Part shown: in pieces, positions 24,405 through 36,867 of the stretch
How the letters are laid out: each line of letters starts with the position of its first letter
How positions within the stretch are numbered: position 1 is the stretch's first letter
Origin: Anadara kagoshimensis
Lineage: Eukaryota > Mollusca > Bivalvia > Arcoida > Arcidae
NCBI GenBank assembly: GCA_021292105.1
Contig: CM037857.1
Span: 27,452,677-27,516,676, forward strand
Reading direction: 5' to 3'
DNA length: 64,000 bases
Notes under the pieces: model-generated
Database searches by the model: none
Told to the model about the DNA's origin: nothing
What the model saw: only the letters and a program-made list of their open reading frames with translations
Program-made: the position numbers and the translations under genes

Positions 24405-24482
24405 TGTCAGCTCAAAAGTGTTTACTTTGCTTCTTGATTGTGGTTCGGACATGGATTAGTCTGTTTGTTTTTGATTTCAATA
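24405..24482 (+). mobile_element. Repeat B 3' terminal fragment
   Basis: About B 345-425, ending TTCGGACATGGATTAGTC then TGTTTGTTTTTGAT. Confidence 0.65.
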
Positions 24483-24635
24483 AAATATGGAATTATCAAT
24501 TCGGGTTTCCCTGTAAAAACGACGATTTTTCGGTAATTTACGACGTAAAAGCTGCCCCGCACAGACGTTAAGAGGTGTTGATCACGAGGTATAGAAGATG
24601 GTTACATAGATTTTTACATTTCGTGATTTTGTTAT

Positions 24636-24637
<2 letters not shown>

Positions 24638-24671
<34 letters not shown>
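24638..24671 (+). repeat. Poly(A) run, ~34
   Basis: Pure A tract. No recognisable retrocopy upstream. A second A tract lies at 25123-25147. Confidence 0.95.
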
Positions 24672-24674
<3 letters not shown>

Positions 24675-24780
24675 CTTTCTCTTCCTCGCATATCTATGCC
24701 AAGTCACACTTTTCTTTTTATAATTTCAGTGAAAATACAATTCTTTCGAGAATAAAAACATTGTTTCAAATTTCAATACA

Positions 24781-24950
24781 GAAAACAATGCACATTCTGT
24801 CATTCTCAAATGTTTATGATCAGTTTGGAAAATATTAAAATCTTTAATTTTAAAAATCTCATTATAAAAAAATAAACGCAGAAGAACAATGTACATTATG
24901 TCATTCTCAAATTGTAACGATCAATTTGGGAAATATTAAAATCTTTAAAT
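24781..24950 (+). repeat. About 106-bp tandem duplication
   Basis: GAAAACAATGCACATTCTGT then CATTCTCAAATG is repeated as GAAGAACAATGTACATTATG then TCATTCTCAAATTG. Both are followed by GAAAATATTAAAATCTTTAA-type sequence. Confidence 0.8.
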
Positions 24951-25122
24951 TATCTTAAAGAAGAATTTATATACTTTTGCATATAGTTATTTCGGGGAAT
25001 AAAATGAAAAAGAAGTTGTTTTGACATTAATCTTTTGGTTAAAATTTAAAACATAATTATAGTTTCCAGGTACAGGATTTTGAGTTACTCATTTAAACCT
25101 TTCACGATATCTCCGTTTTATC

Positions 25123-25123
25123 C

Positions 25124-25147
<24 letters not shown>
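25123..25147 (+). repeat. Poly(A) run, ~25
   Basis: Pure A tract preceded by CGATATCTCCGTTTTATCC. Confidence 0.95.
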
Positions 25148-25154
<7 letters not shown>

Positions 25155-25436
25155 TTGATAACGAGTGTTCGAACGATTTGAGCCATTTAGAAAAGAATAT
25201 CCTTCTAATGTATAAATATAAATTTTTAGCTTTAGTTCAATATACTATTTTTTTTTTAAATATTGATTTTAAATATCTTGATGATGATAATTAAAAATAT
25301 ATTGTCTGAATTTGAGTTTTCTCCCTTGGAAAACAAAACACGAGTTGCAGGATTCAAATTGGAAGCTAGCTTTCTGATTGCATATAGCTGATAGTTCTTA
25401 AAATATATTTATAATTGATTTATTAATTAAATGAAT

Positions 25437-25680
25437 AGGGTTAACGTACCTGTAGAGTATATTTCACGTATATCGAGACGTGACCACCTATAGGTAAAGT
25501 TGCAGAATATTTGAGCTTTGTAGGTGTTCAGTGCATTATGCAGTGTGGGTTCTTTGAAAAGCCACGTCCCCCTTGAAACAGGACTGTTCCAAAGGAGACA
25601 GTGACTCATTTCCTAATGTCGAGTGCTTGGCAAAAGAATAATCACTACCTATTTTCAAGTCTTGGTCAAACCCTGATTGC
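25437..25680 (-). mobile_element. SINE A copy without tRNA head
   Basis: Minus-strand body (TTTCACGTATATCGAGACGT, CTACCTATTTTCAAGTCTTG) ending where the head should begin, at GGTCAAACCCTG. Confidence 0.7.
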
Positions 25681-25970
25681 TGTTTAAGGGTTATCTAAGT
25701 AGGAAAATTCAAGTGAAACCCATTTGGTTGAAAAACGTGAAAGAAGAAATTACCTTCACAAATGTAAAGATTTATAAATAAAAATAAAGCAGGAATTGAA
25801 AATTTAAGAATTTAAAAATATTTGTTCCATTTTTTTATGGAAATTGTGCAAAAATACACGTGTTGGGGAAAGATGATTTTCACCTTTTGTAACGAAGTAA
25901 TTTAAAAAATGAAAACATATTTAATATATTCAACGTCATAGAGCAGTGCAAAGAGGCCAGAGTTTGTTAA

Positions 25971-26013
25971 CATACGAACAAAGAATTCAACCAACTGAGC
26001 TACCGTAGTGGTA
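25971..26013 (-). mobile_element. SINE A head fragment
   Basis: CCAACTGAGCTACCGTAGTGG is the reverse complement of the box A end of SINE A, here with no body. Possibly the displaced head of the copy 300 bp upstream. Confidence 0.45.
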
Positions 26014-26019
26014 CATAAT

Positions 26020-27514
26020 ATATTCATGACAAATCCCATTATTTGATGTCTGATGTTTGTAATCTATACCACAGAACAGAATTGAAAGACATACATCAAT
26101 CATATCAAGGTTTATACTGCTGGTAAATAATATCAAGAAAAAACTATTAATTTCTTTTTGATTATTGTGTAGGTACTCTATCATCTTGTTCGACTGTCTG
26201 GGTAATTGCTCAATCTTATAGTTATTAGTAAAAAATCTGTTTCTTAGTTGGATGATCGTGCATGTAAAGACCACGCTCGCATTCGTACATTAAATCCTGT
26301 TCACGAACAGTTAAGACGATGATGGAATGAGTAACTGAATATGACCATTCTAATGCTTGACATTTTTTCAGGTCTAAATAAATTACCTTCATGTCATAAC
26401 TGACTATTAACATGGACCAAAAATAAATATTGTATACTAAACAATCGACTAGAAAAAAGATTGTTAAACCACCGTCAGGAATCCCGACCGATTTTTATTC
26501 CTATTCTCACAATCCTAACCCATTGGTTGATATATATGTTATATTCCTTCGCCTTTGTACCACGTGTTTAATATTTATTTACGTTAGTTCGGGACGTTTT
26601 GTAAAACGTTAAAGTCGCGAATTCCCGAAATTAGTCCGTTTTATGGGAAAATGTGAATTAGTATGATTCCATATATACGGGAAAAACGCTTCCGCATAAA
26701 TTTTTGGGGAATCACGTTGTACAGCTAACCACTTTTATCATTTTAGGAATAATATTCTATTTCAGTGTATTCGTTTGGTATTATGATTGAATACATGTTA
26801 TTTTCGTATATTTACAGTTTTAAAAATAATGTTTTCATAACAGAAATGTAAAAGATTCCGCACAAAAACACGGTCACATACGGAACAATATTTATTCAAA
26901 TCAGCATGATGTTTGCATGTTTTTACATCTATTTGATTTAAACATTTCGGTGATGAATGTATGAGGTTATGCTACCGGACATGTAATCCGGAAACATATT
27001 TGTATCGACAACAACTTCCCATAAAAAAGTAAGTGTAAAGGATAAATTATAGGGTAGGTGAAAGACGCACGGCCTGTATTTTTTTTTTACTTTAATCGTA
27101 GTTACATATATTTAATATGAATACAATGTTTTCATTACGTATACGTCAGGTAGTTGACTTATTGTTAAGTAAAACATGGTTTATTAGACCGTCTGTTGAA
27201 AGCCATATAACATGACGGGTGGCAACTGATGGTTGAAACTGCAAAACTTTTTTCATAACTGATTGGAACCACATTTGATGCAGTTGGTCCCTAATACATA
27301 ATTATGTAGTATTTTACTTTGCTCTTCAGTAGCCGAATAAACGTAAAAAAAAACTATCTATTTTTTTTAACTAGTTGAACGAAACAGAACATGTTGAGTA
27401 TTCACTAGTGTTGAACAAACACAGATTTTATTGTTCCTCAAACAGAGGCAAAACAACCCTACATATTCATGTAGATCCATCACACGTAAAGCCATTATAC
27501 TATCAGTAGTCCCA
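26020..27514. other. Unrecognised
   Basis: 26460-26730 contains repeated GGGA/TCCCG-type words (CAGGAATCCCGACCG, GCGAATTCCCGAAA) without clear structure. No gene. Confidence 0.45.
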
Positions 27515-27762
27515 AAGTCTAAGCTGCTTATACATAAATTGTTGACTAAACGACATTGCAAGACTAGACTTGCCAAGACGTCCCAAAGTAAATGTTCCTT
27601 TCCTTCCAAATTTTGGTTACATACGTGGCAGGACAAATTCAGTTAGTAGCTAGACATAATGTCCGCATCCTTCCGCAGCACTCGGCATCACCTCCCTGGA
27701 AGAAGTTCATGTTTAACTTAATTTGATCGTTGTCGCTTTTGTATTGTGATTTGGCTTTAAAA
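27515..27762 (+). mobile_element. Repeat B, old diverged copy
   Basis: Patches of B about 50-130 (ATAAATTGTTGAC, ACATTGCAAG) and of 290-400 (ATCACCTCCCTGGAAGAAGT) occur in the right order. Confidence 0.5.
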
Positions 27763-27764
27763 CG

Positions 27765-29694
27765 CTGTGATTATATTTGATTTATAGATTTTCACTCTAA
27801 TTCAGACGATATCCATCACAAAACCGACATGTGGCCACCTTTTAAATCAAAACCTCAGATCGACATTACGACACATTTGTTCCATGATTGAATTGATATT
27901 AAAACTGGGTTGATTCATTACCTCTCAAATGCCTGGTTTAGCTTTTTAAAGATAACAACTTTAGCCTTTTTATTTATTTATTTTTTCTCTTAGGTATTTT
28001 ATATAGGCAAACAGAAATGACCTGCACGCTTCACCTTTAATTTATAAATATTTATTTTGTATTTTATCGATTACATTTACATACATGGGATACACGAGTT
28101 TATGTCTTCAACATAATTGGAAGCGTAAACATGCTTAATGTGTACAAACTTCCCGAAAGTTCAAACAGACAGGTCAGTCTTGTTTGTCTATACGTTTGCA
28201 TTCAACTAAAGATGTTCATCATAATGATACAATTTGCTGAAACATAGATAACACTTATCTCGATATGTTTTGAAGTTAATCGATTTGACAGATTTATACA
28301 TGCAATATCTTTTACACATTCAACTTATGTTTGACGATACAGATTTGATAAGTAACAAAAGTAAAAAATAATGCATTGATAAAAAAGTATATGAAAAATC
28401 TAAAACTAAATCTAAATCAACAAAAATAAAGGGAAGAGGAAAATGTTTGGTAAAGAAATAATCCCTAAATTGGCTGTACAGGTACATGTGAAATGAAATT
28501 ATTAATTTATATTTGTCAAAACCTTATGGAACAATGAACATGGTAAAGATAAACAAGATCTGAACAAGAAAACGATGGTGGATAAAAGGATATCGGTACA
28601 GTCATTATAGACTCCTAACTTTTGAAAGGTACTGGATCTAGTAAATTTTAGAGACACCGAAAAAATCCTTTTAATTTAAGACCAGTGATTACTAACATAG
28701 ATCCATGTTCGAATCACAATCCAAAAAAAATGAAGCTGAAACTTGCAAGTTAAGTAAAACACGTGAACGTCTACCTGGGAAGTGAGGCCGGGTGCTTCGG
28801 ATGGCTAAACGCCTCTTAATTAATAATATATAAAATGTAATTAGGTATTAGTATTTTTCGATAGCCTTAACAATCTCTCTTTTTCAACCAGTGGTATCTA
28901 AATATGTAATTAAAACAAACATACCAATACCAATCCAAATCTAAATCATTGAAATCATTCAAATAAAAGACCAGTTGATAAGGTCTAAACATGTTTACTT
29001 TCTCTCTGAAAATGATGTGCAAGTAAGTTAAAGCTATAATTTGTTGTTGAAAGAACACAGTATCTAGTGTTATTTAGTTTATAGTCTGAGATAGCTTTTA
29101 AAATATTCCATTAGCCACAAAATATAAAATTAAATAAAATAATCTCACAAAAGAATAAATCCACTTACTTTCCTTTCTTTATCTCTACATAGCAATAAAC
29201 ACAATAACATCATACTCTGGAGTATTTAAAATACCATTAGTCATAAAATTAAGAGCAATTTGTCTCGAAAGCCAGCTTAATAATTAATGTCTTTGACATG
29301 ATAAAATTATTTAAAAATAATGCTGGCTAAATTTTAATGAAATTTAAGAATTTTACTTGCACATTCCGATTTAATTTTGTGCGATATTTTTCACTTCCCT
29401 CCGAAATGTTTTATCTCAAGCTGTTTATTTTATTGAATTACCAGTGTCATTCATTTTCTTTCTTGTATATGGAGGATATCACCGAGATGATAAAATGTTG
29501 AAATCTTGAAAGTAACAGACAGGTTTTAGGTTTTGAAACAAATCAAACACAAAATAGTAATTCTAGAATGACTGTCCCAAACATCACACTAGACTCGATA
29601 GGTGCAATTACATGTACATTTGATTTTTTTTTATTAAAATGATGGCATGGATAGCATAGTGATTTTTCTATTTTGGGCAATTTTGGATATTATA
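27765..29694. other. Mostly nothing seen
   Basis: Apart from the B fragment at 28695-28810, AT-rich and unrecognised. Confidence 0.5.
28695..28810 (-). mobile_element. Repeat B fragment
   Basis: About B 285-400 on the minus strand; CACGTGAACGTCTACCTGGG and GTGAGGCCGGGTGCTTCGG are clear. Confidence 0.7.
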
Positions 29695-29860
29695 CAGTTG
29701 GCTTTATACAAAAGGCACAGGGACACCCATTCCTATGAAGTTTCCAAACAATCGGACAAGCTATCTCCGAGAAACGCTCCGGACAAAGGTTGATGCGGAA
29801 GAAGAAGAAACGCAACGAAATCAATATGCCCCTAGCTTCGCTTGGCGGACTTAATGAAGG
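29695..29860 (+). mobile_element. 3' end of an E-like hairpin-terminated element
   Basis: This shares the architecture of the E end but not close identity: a block AAACAATCGGACAAGCTATC followed by TCCGAGAAACGC, then GAAGAAGAAGAAACGC, then AACGAAATCAATATGCCCC and a degraded hairpin (CCCCTAGCTTCGCTTGGCGG). The order is the same as in E: conserved block, AAG repeats, AACGAAA-CAATATG, hairpin. It probably belongs to a sister family. Confidence 0.5.
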
Positions 29861-30164
29861 CAACACATTTTGAGATGCAATACCATTCTTGAATTGACTG
29901 TAATGGTTCAAAGAAGACCAGATTCACGTACTAATTGAAGGTGCGTTTAGATAAATCATTGAGAATAAAAACAAATGATCTCGTTACTAGCTACTCGTTA
30001 GCAGAAACATCACTGGCGTTAACCATCCTACCAACTAAATCGCTTACAGCTAGTGCTTCTAAATAAGAAAAAAAGGAATAAAAATGCATTTCATATAATA
30101 TACGAAACATAATTAGTGATTAGTATCCCCAAAATAAAATTTTAAATGTCTTGATAAGCAAAGC

Positions 30165-30225
30165 CCTACGTCGTCAACAATGTATTTGTAAGCAACTGGC
30201 TTCATTGTATTAAAATGCAAATTAA
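30165..30225 (-). mobile_element. Repeat B, short 5' piece
   Basis: About B 50-110 on the minus strand, readable around GTCAACAATGTATTTG. Confidence 0.4.
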
Positions 30226-30847
30226 CATTTTTCAAAATGCTTGATTGCACATTTTACAAACAAGATTGATGTATAATCCAGGGAATATACTTTGTTTAAA
30301 ATATCACAGTAACCCGGAGGTTTGTGATTTACATAACATGCATTTAGACCATTTCTGTAATCTCTCCAGATGTCAGACAATATCCCACCATCTGTTCAGA
30401 TACTGAATTATACAAGCGAACCAGACTAACGGGAATTCAATTCTTTCATATCGCCGAATGTTGGCATACGGTTGTAATGCTTTGTGCATTATTCATTATC
30501 TAGATTGTCAAGATTTCATCCATCAAAAGTAGAAAAAAATAAACAAATACAAAACAAGTGCCATTGTTAACTGTATAAAGTTTTTTCGATTATGTTGCTA
30601 ACAGATTAATTGATAATTGAAGATATGTTTGTGTCTGAGATTAAAAAAATCAAATCGCACTTGTATATTAATATATTCGCCTACTTCTACCAGAATAAGA
30701 ATAGTAGACCAAATCTTTCCTGTAATAAATTGTGACTTTATTCTACGACATGATCTACATGTTCAATACTATTGCACTATAACTATTGCACTATATTTTA
30801 TTTCCATAGTTTATAGGCTATCTTAGAGATCATTACCACCACAACGA

Positions 30848-31140
30848 TAACTTTATACAACGAATTAACCTGCTGACAAATAAATTGTTGACACAGTGAA
30901 ATTGCAGTGCAGAATTTTTCTTATCAAAGCCCTCATTAAGTTTTATGACCGTCATCTCAATACTGTTGATGTCTCTGTCTCCAAAACTTTCCTAGATATA
31001 TTTGACGGTCCATAGTTTTATGTTCCTTTCATTCCCAATTTTGATCAACACGTGGACGGATGTAGCTAGCTAAATAGGAGTTGCTTACCCACTTTGCTTG
31101 GGAAGTGTAATGGAAATGGATTGGTAAGTTTGTTTTTGTT
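30848..31140 (+). mobile_element. Repeat B fragment
   Basis: About B 50-310; AATTGTTGACACAGTG, GACCGTCATCTCAATACTG and GATGTAGCTAGCTAAATAGG are readable. Again A-rich where the 45841 copy is G-rich. Confidence 0.7.
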
Positions 31141-31144
31141 TTGA

Positions 31145-32877
31145 TTGCAACGCATTATGATTGTTTACTAGGTTACATGTAGTTAACAAATTGGTTTCGA
31201 ACCCCACTCACATAACTGATGTCACCTCAAATGCTGGATTAAGTCCTTTACCGCTACAAGTCATTCGCAAATTACTGGAATAGTTTAAATTGTAATTTAA
31301 TATCTTAGACGTTTGGGTATTTAAAATGTCTACAAGTGAAATTATAAAACCATAACATTGTTCTCTGTGTTTTTAAGGTACTTGAATAATCCATAACGTA
31401 TCACTCTATTCAAAGTACTACATCAAAAAAAAAAAATTAAAAAAAAGTAAACTATATAAAAGGGGATGTGTTTGATTTTCCGATTATCACCACAATTCAT
31501 GCCTTGGCATCTGGGATTCAAACGCTTAATGTTGCAAATAAATGACAAAAGCTACCGATACGTTTAGTTTACATTAATATATCATCCATATATAGGACTG
31601 ACATTTGCCTCGGACCAGTCACTACTGTAAAATTAACACTGGTATAATATGTGATATGTTTTCAGGAGTGTTTAGACAAATATTGTGGAACAATAAATAT
31701 TTTTAAGATGAGCAAAAAAGAAAACCATATTTTCATATAATCTCAGTTAGTTGCCCTTTATAAATAAAATGAAACAGGCATTATGGACCTATTGCTTTAA
31801 AATCTCAGGTTGACAAGACAATATCTAAATATTCTTCATAGCGGTGATTTAAACAGGTGAAACAGATTATCATAAATTTTATTCTTTCGTACCAATAAAT
31901 GTTGATAAGTATTCTTTGTATATTGTTTATTGGGATTATCAAAATTGCATCAATCAAAAAAGACGAAAATAAATACATAAACAAAAAACCTGGTAGGCTT
32001 TCTTTACAATGTTTTTTTTTCTAAACAGTTACATCAACAACTTGGTGGCTACTTGCCAATTTGCATGTGGTGATAAAAAAAAGATATATGGCTGTCGACC
32101 TATTTCTAAATCACTATTAGGATTAATCTTTTATTTCTAAGCTGTCGATTCCGGAATTCTTCAAGTGCAAAGGTGTAGATATTGGGCGAATAGCAATATC
32201 ATTTGTGTAAACGTTTGTCGCGGTACTGGCGTCGTTGACTGTCATGTGGTTTATTTAATTTTTTGTATCTTGTATTAAATCATAACAGCATATGTCCCTT
32301 GTTTGTTCAAGTTTACCTTTATAACAAAAGTTTATATAAATTGTCTAAAACATTTCCACTCAATTAAATGTATTTGCTTTCGTGGCGCCTCAATATTTAT
32401 TTCGTCACCAGGACACCCTGGTCCAGGAATTTACAAGTCAACGAAATATTATTACTCGTATGTATTACAAACTTAACTTTCAACGTACCAACAAACAAAA
32501 TATTTTTACGAGATACGTTTTTTATATTGGAACCACAAAAATAAATGATCAAGTATAGCCAATGCCAGACACAAAAACGTCAGTAGACATTTAATTTTGT
32601 ATAATTTTTTAGGTGTTTCTTCTGAAAAATGCTGAATGGTCTGCATCGCTACTTAAAATCCTAAATTTAACCATTTAAAAGTTTCAAATAATCAGCCTCA
32701 ATATTTATTCGATATCAGCACTATTATTTAAAATTCCTGAACAACATCTTACAACGTTCCAAATTATTAGCCTTTTACTACAAATTTTATTCGATCCATT
32801 TATAGACCGTATACGAGTACCTACAGCCATCTCTAGGTTATAATATCTATAGCTTTTTAAATGGGGTTTCTCTAACA
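31145..32877. other. Mostly unrecognised
   Basis: Near 32400 the hairpin CCAGGACACCCTGGTCCAGG lies beside an AATTTACAAGTCAACGAAAT block related to 4770. No gene. Confidence 0.45.
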
Positions 32878-33225
32878 AGGCCTAAATGATAAGACGTTAG
32901 TCTACAAATCCAGGTCTCTCACCCCTGTGAGTTCGAGCCTCGCTCAGACCACATGTAGGGAAGTGAATTTCTTGCCGTTGGCCTTTACTGGTTCATCCGG
33001 TGTAATTTAATGTGACTGAGGACGAGTACGCTTGTTTGTGACTACCTGATTTGGTAAGCTGGCACCTTAAAGCCGCCCTAGGTACGCTCTGGTACAGGAC
33101 AGACCATGAAACACACTCTCACTTCACATGCATAGATTAATTCATAGAGGTAAATAAAGTAGTTCTCGTCGCGAATAGCTGAAAGATGCTGATGCTACGT
33201 TAGGCAACATTCAACATCTTACCAG
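32878..33225 (+). mobile_element. SINE C full-length copy
   Basis: Head CCTAAATGATAAGACGTTAG with box B GTGAGTTCGAGCCTCGCTC. Body and 3' domain as at 12063 (GCGAATAGCTGAAAGATGCT). Confidence 0.8.
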
Positions 33226-33229
33226 TAAT

Positions 33230-33880
33230 TTGTAATACGGGGGGTGTTCAGAATAATTAAGACTTTATATTTAATCTTCTATAGTATTACTTTTGACACG
33301 GTTGTCAAATTTACTTTGACTTAAGCCAGTAAAATATACCCTTAATGCCTCTGTAACAAGAAAAACGAAAACGAAATATTTTTATGAAATATTTATTTTG
33401 TGTCTTTTCTATTCAATCAAACAAAATTAATTACAATTTATAAAATCAGGGGTCTCAATCAAACAAAATAAAATTACTACAACAAGACAACGAAAAATTT
33501 AAAAGACTTGATTGAACTGACATATCGATCTTAAAATTGATATTGTTAGTTAAAATTCGGAGAAAGACGGGCCCCATACGATGAAAACTAGGTCTTAAAT
33601 ACTCATGACAAAATTATATTTCAAATTATTTTTGAATTGTTGTTTTCTAAAAGTAAAACTGCAGACTATGCATTTAATAAAATGGTTAAACTTCTGATCT
33701 TGCTGTGCATTGCAATTAATAATATAACATGTGGAGTCTAGATGTCAATGTTCTAAGAAAATGTGCTTAAAATATAAATTTTTGATGAAGCATAAGGTCG
33801 ACTCTTAAAAATTAATTATAAAGAAATATTATATATATTAATTTGGTAAAATATATTTGGTCCTTTGGGTCGCTTTTCAA
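33230..33880. other. Nothing seen
   Basis: AT-rich; the last 70 bp belong to the hammerhead-associated repeat. Confidence 0.5.
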
Positions 33881-33918
33881 CATCTTAAATAATTTTGGTT
33901 TCATAATTTTGGTCCAAA

Positions 33919-33960
33919 CACTACTGATAAGGAATTGTATTTCGAAACGGCCGTCTAGTG
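33919..33960 (+). ncRNA. Hammerhead ribozyme motif, core-mutated copy
   Basis: CACTA, CTGATAA, GGAATTGTATTTC, GAAA, CGGCC, GTC, TAGTG. The G-to-A change in the first box should abolish activity; the rest is preserved. The upstream 70 bp (around CATAATTTTGGTCC) are shared with the two copies at 5.5 and 10.3 kb. Confidence 0.65.
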
Positions 33961-34194
33961 CTGTGAAATTAAAACTGGTATAATATGTAATCACAAAACT
34001 GAAGTTAAAAATTGTATTTTAATTTAGTAAAAGAATTTATTGAAATTTGTGTTTGACGTAAAAACCTGATAGTAATTAATGCAATCAGTATAATATTAAG
34101 CTGTATGGATTCCTGGCAAATTGTATGCTTTGAATGTGCGTTCTTAAGAGATCTTGAACATGTCATGTTATCGTCATTTGTTCATTCGACTTCA

Positions 34195-34362
34195 TACATG
34201 GTCGATGTACTTAGCTAGAAGGGAGGTGCTTACCCTTTAGAAACACTCGGTCTCTCTTGCCTGGTGAAGCCAAGTTTAGCTTGATTTGACAGTTTTCAAA
34301 AGTTTTACTTTCCATTGGGATTGTGGGTTTGAACATGGATTGACATGTTTGTTTTTAGTTTA
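34195..34362 (+). mobile_element. Repeat B fragment
   Basis: About B 225-425, moderately diverged, ending GAACATGGATTGACATG then TTTGTTTTTAG. Confidence 0.6.
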
Positions 34363-34394
34363 ATACTATGAAAGTAAAATGTGATGTTATCTCC

Positions 34395-34765
34395 AACACG
34401 TGGTGGATATAGCTAACGATACCAAAACGTCCTTAACCTCCCGGAGCAGCCAGGTCCCGGTTTCACAATCATTCCTTAGCTAAGATTTTCCTTATCTTAA
34501 ATCTTAAAAATTTTCAAATCTTCATAATTTTGTTAATTTTCAAGTTATTCGGGGATTTAATGTGTTATTTTAAGATCACCTCAAGATTAAAACACTTGCA
34601 TTTAGTTTTGACAAAAATTTTCATCAGTAGTTCCAAAAAGAGATTACCAAAAATTTGCTAAATTTAAGTTAAGGAAAATCTTAGCTAAGGAATGATTGTT
34701 AAACCGGGGCCAGCTACATCTCTCCTTACTTTTGTGAATATGACTCGGACATGGACCGGTATATT
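34395..34765 (+). mobile_element. Repeat B fragment split by a MITE
   Basis: B-like sequence (CACGTGGTGGATATAGCTAA to CTCCCGGAGCAGC) stops at 34453, and B-like sequence ending GACTCGGACATGGACC resumes at 34710. The MITE at 34454-34709 lies between. Confidence 0.6.
34454..34709. mobile_element. MITE with long TIRs, nested in repeat B
   Basis: 256 bp. Left TIR GTCCCGGTTTCACAATCATT then CCTTAGCTAAGATTTTCC; right TIR GGAAAATCTTAGCTAAGG then AATGATTGTTAAACCGGGG. CCAG at 34450-34453 and 34710-34713 is a likely 4-bp target duplication. Confidence 0.8.
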
Positions 34766-34769
34766 TATT

Positions 34770-36290
34770 ATGCAGTATAAAAAACTAACGTTGAATCTCG
34801 CATTGAGTCAATGCAAAATAGATAAAAAAGTACACCCTCACCTACAGATCTGTCGTTCGTATTAAAGTATTGGAACATGTTCTGTTACAATAAAAACATT
34901 CACTGCAACCTAATCATACATTTGGGATGTAAATATATTCTTATCTATATTCTGGCATATTACATTAAATGTATATAGTTTTTGGCGTATCAAAATGCAT
35001 GCCATGACGAACGTATGTTATTTTTATCTTCCAACACCAAAACCGAACTCTGATATGGCGTATTGGCGCTGAAAACATGAAAAAAGAACAATACATACAA
35101 GAAAACACAAAACAACAAATAAATAAGATAAAAAAGCAATCTGATATTACAGCCTTAAAATCGTTATTATGGAAGATGCAAAATTGAAGAAACTTAGATA
35201 TCCTCAAACTGACCATTTGGATATAAAGCAGAAATCATTCCTGGAAGAATCTCAAACTACATTACTCTATTCAATGAACTCTAATCTAGCATTTGCATTT
35301 TCCAACTAATTTCCCATATATAATAAAACTTTGGTTTTAATTTCCGTATACCAAATTCATGTTTCTGAGGAATAGAGAGTCTGCTTCCGTGCCTTGTTTT
35401 GTGTTCAACAGTAATCGGAAATGACAATATTATATCGTGTATTTCCGTCTGCTTCCGTACGTTGTTTCGTGTTCAACAGTAATCGGAAATGACATCGTTA
35501 TATCGTGTATTTCCGTGTAATCGCTTCATTTTACCATATACAACTATTAAGGATTTGTTGGCGGAAATAAAAGGAAATGACACTCGAATACATACAGATT
35601 CAACAACGTTGAAAAACCATTAAAACAATTGAAACAGCTTAGTGTTACTTCAGTTTGAAAGATAATCACTGTGCAAAAACAATCACATTTGTCATGGTCT
35701 AATTTACATTTATTGCTTTTGAGTTAGAGGAATATATGAAGATATATTTACCCGCAACAAGTCATTTTCGCCCTCGGTATATGTGACTTGTTAAGAGTGA
35801 ATCAATGTTTATATTTTTTTTGCTCAAAGGCAATACATTGTTCATGAAACCGAAATAAAAGATTACCATGGTAATTGAAAAGAACGTCTGTTCTGTCATC
35901 GTTAACAACAAATCTCTCACCAATTCTTTTTCACCCTCCGGGACTGATCGGAGGCAAACGCTAGAACGTCGAGACCGATTCTTCATCAATGACGTCATAT
36001 ATTGTGCCATTACGGTGTGTTCCGAATAAGGGATTTATCACAGAGAAACTCAATCGCATGAGGGAATATAATACATTTATATATCCTAACCATGTGATTG
36101 CTCTCATCCAATCTAATGCCTGTATTTATAAATGAGGTATACTTATTTGTTTTGTGTCGCGTTTCAATTTCTTTCGTGCCTGACTTTCACTTACATTGCA
36201 ACCTGAAGGTGAATATTTATGTTGTCACCGAAAGTGAAAATTGACATGCATAATATCGATGTGACAGAACCAAAAGTAAAACTGGTCATT
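34770..36290. other. Mostly unrecognised
   Basis: Holds the 68-bp duplication. An 82-codon minus-strand ORF (35762-36010) covers a GC-richer patch with TGACGTCA at 35990, and I cannot identify its product. Confidence 0.4.
35380..35515 (+). repeat. 68-bp unit repeated twice
   Basis: TCTGCTTCCGTGCCTTGTTT (35380) and TCTGCTTCCGTACGTTGTTT (35448), both ending TATATCGTGTATTTCCG. Several single-base differences. Confidence 0.9.
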
Positions 36291-36294
36291 GTTA

Positions 36295-36370
36295 AAATCA
36301 CAATCTCAAAAGCAAAGTAAAACCTCGGACATTTAGTATACCACGTGAACTTTCACCAGAGAACCGGAGT
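36295..36370 (-). mobile_element. Repeat B fragment
   Basis: About B 310-400, with AAAGCAAAGTAAAACCTC and CACGTGAACTTTCACCAG. Confidence 0.55.
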
Positions 36371-36578
36371 TGAGCCCCGCCTGTTTGAAATTGCAATTAA
36401 AACATGCACAATGCATGTTCCCCGTGATTTAGAAGTAACAAAAACTTGTATTCGCCATACCTAAAATTCTGACTGACTAATAATCAAAATTAAATGTCAC
36501 ACGAACAGGTGAATAGTATGACGTCATCATTTGTTTCTACTAATCCATTATCCAACATACTTGAACTAGACCAGTACC

Positions 36579-36867
36579 AACAATCCAATATATTGTGACA
36601 ACAGTCCAATATATTGTGACAACAATCCAATATATTGTGACAACAGTCCAATATATTGTGACAACATTCCAATATATTGTGACAACAATCCAATATATTG
36701 TGACAACAGTCCAATATATTGTGACAACAATCCAATATATTGTGACAACAATCCAATATATTGTGACAACAATCCAATGTGACAACAATCCAATATATTG
36801 TGACAACAATCCAATATATTGTGACAACAATCCAATATATTGTGACAACAATCCAATATTTTGCACA
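36579..36867 (+). repeat. 21-bp tandem array, 14 units
   Basis: Unit AACAATCCAATATATTGTGA plus C. Thirteen 21-bp units and one 16-bp unit (36768-36783, lacking ATATT). Each full unit carries the palindrome CAATATATTG. Because 21 is a multiple of three, several frames stay open on both strands (DCCHNIL, IGLLSQY repeats). I do not regard these as proteins. Confidence 0.95.

Noticed and set aside
34615-34660. Hammerhead motif from CTGATGA on the minus strand
   Set aside because: CTGATGA is present inside the MITE, but no helix II hairpin followed by GAAA and GTC at the correct spacing.
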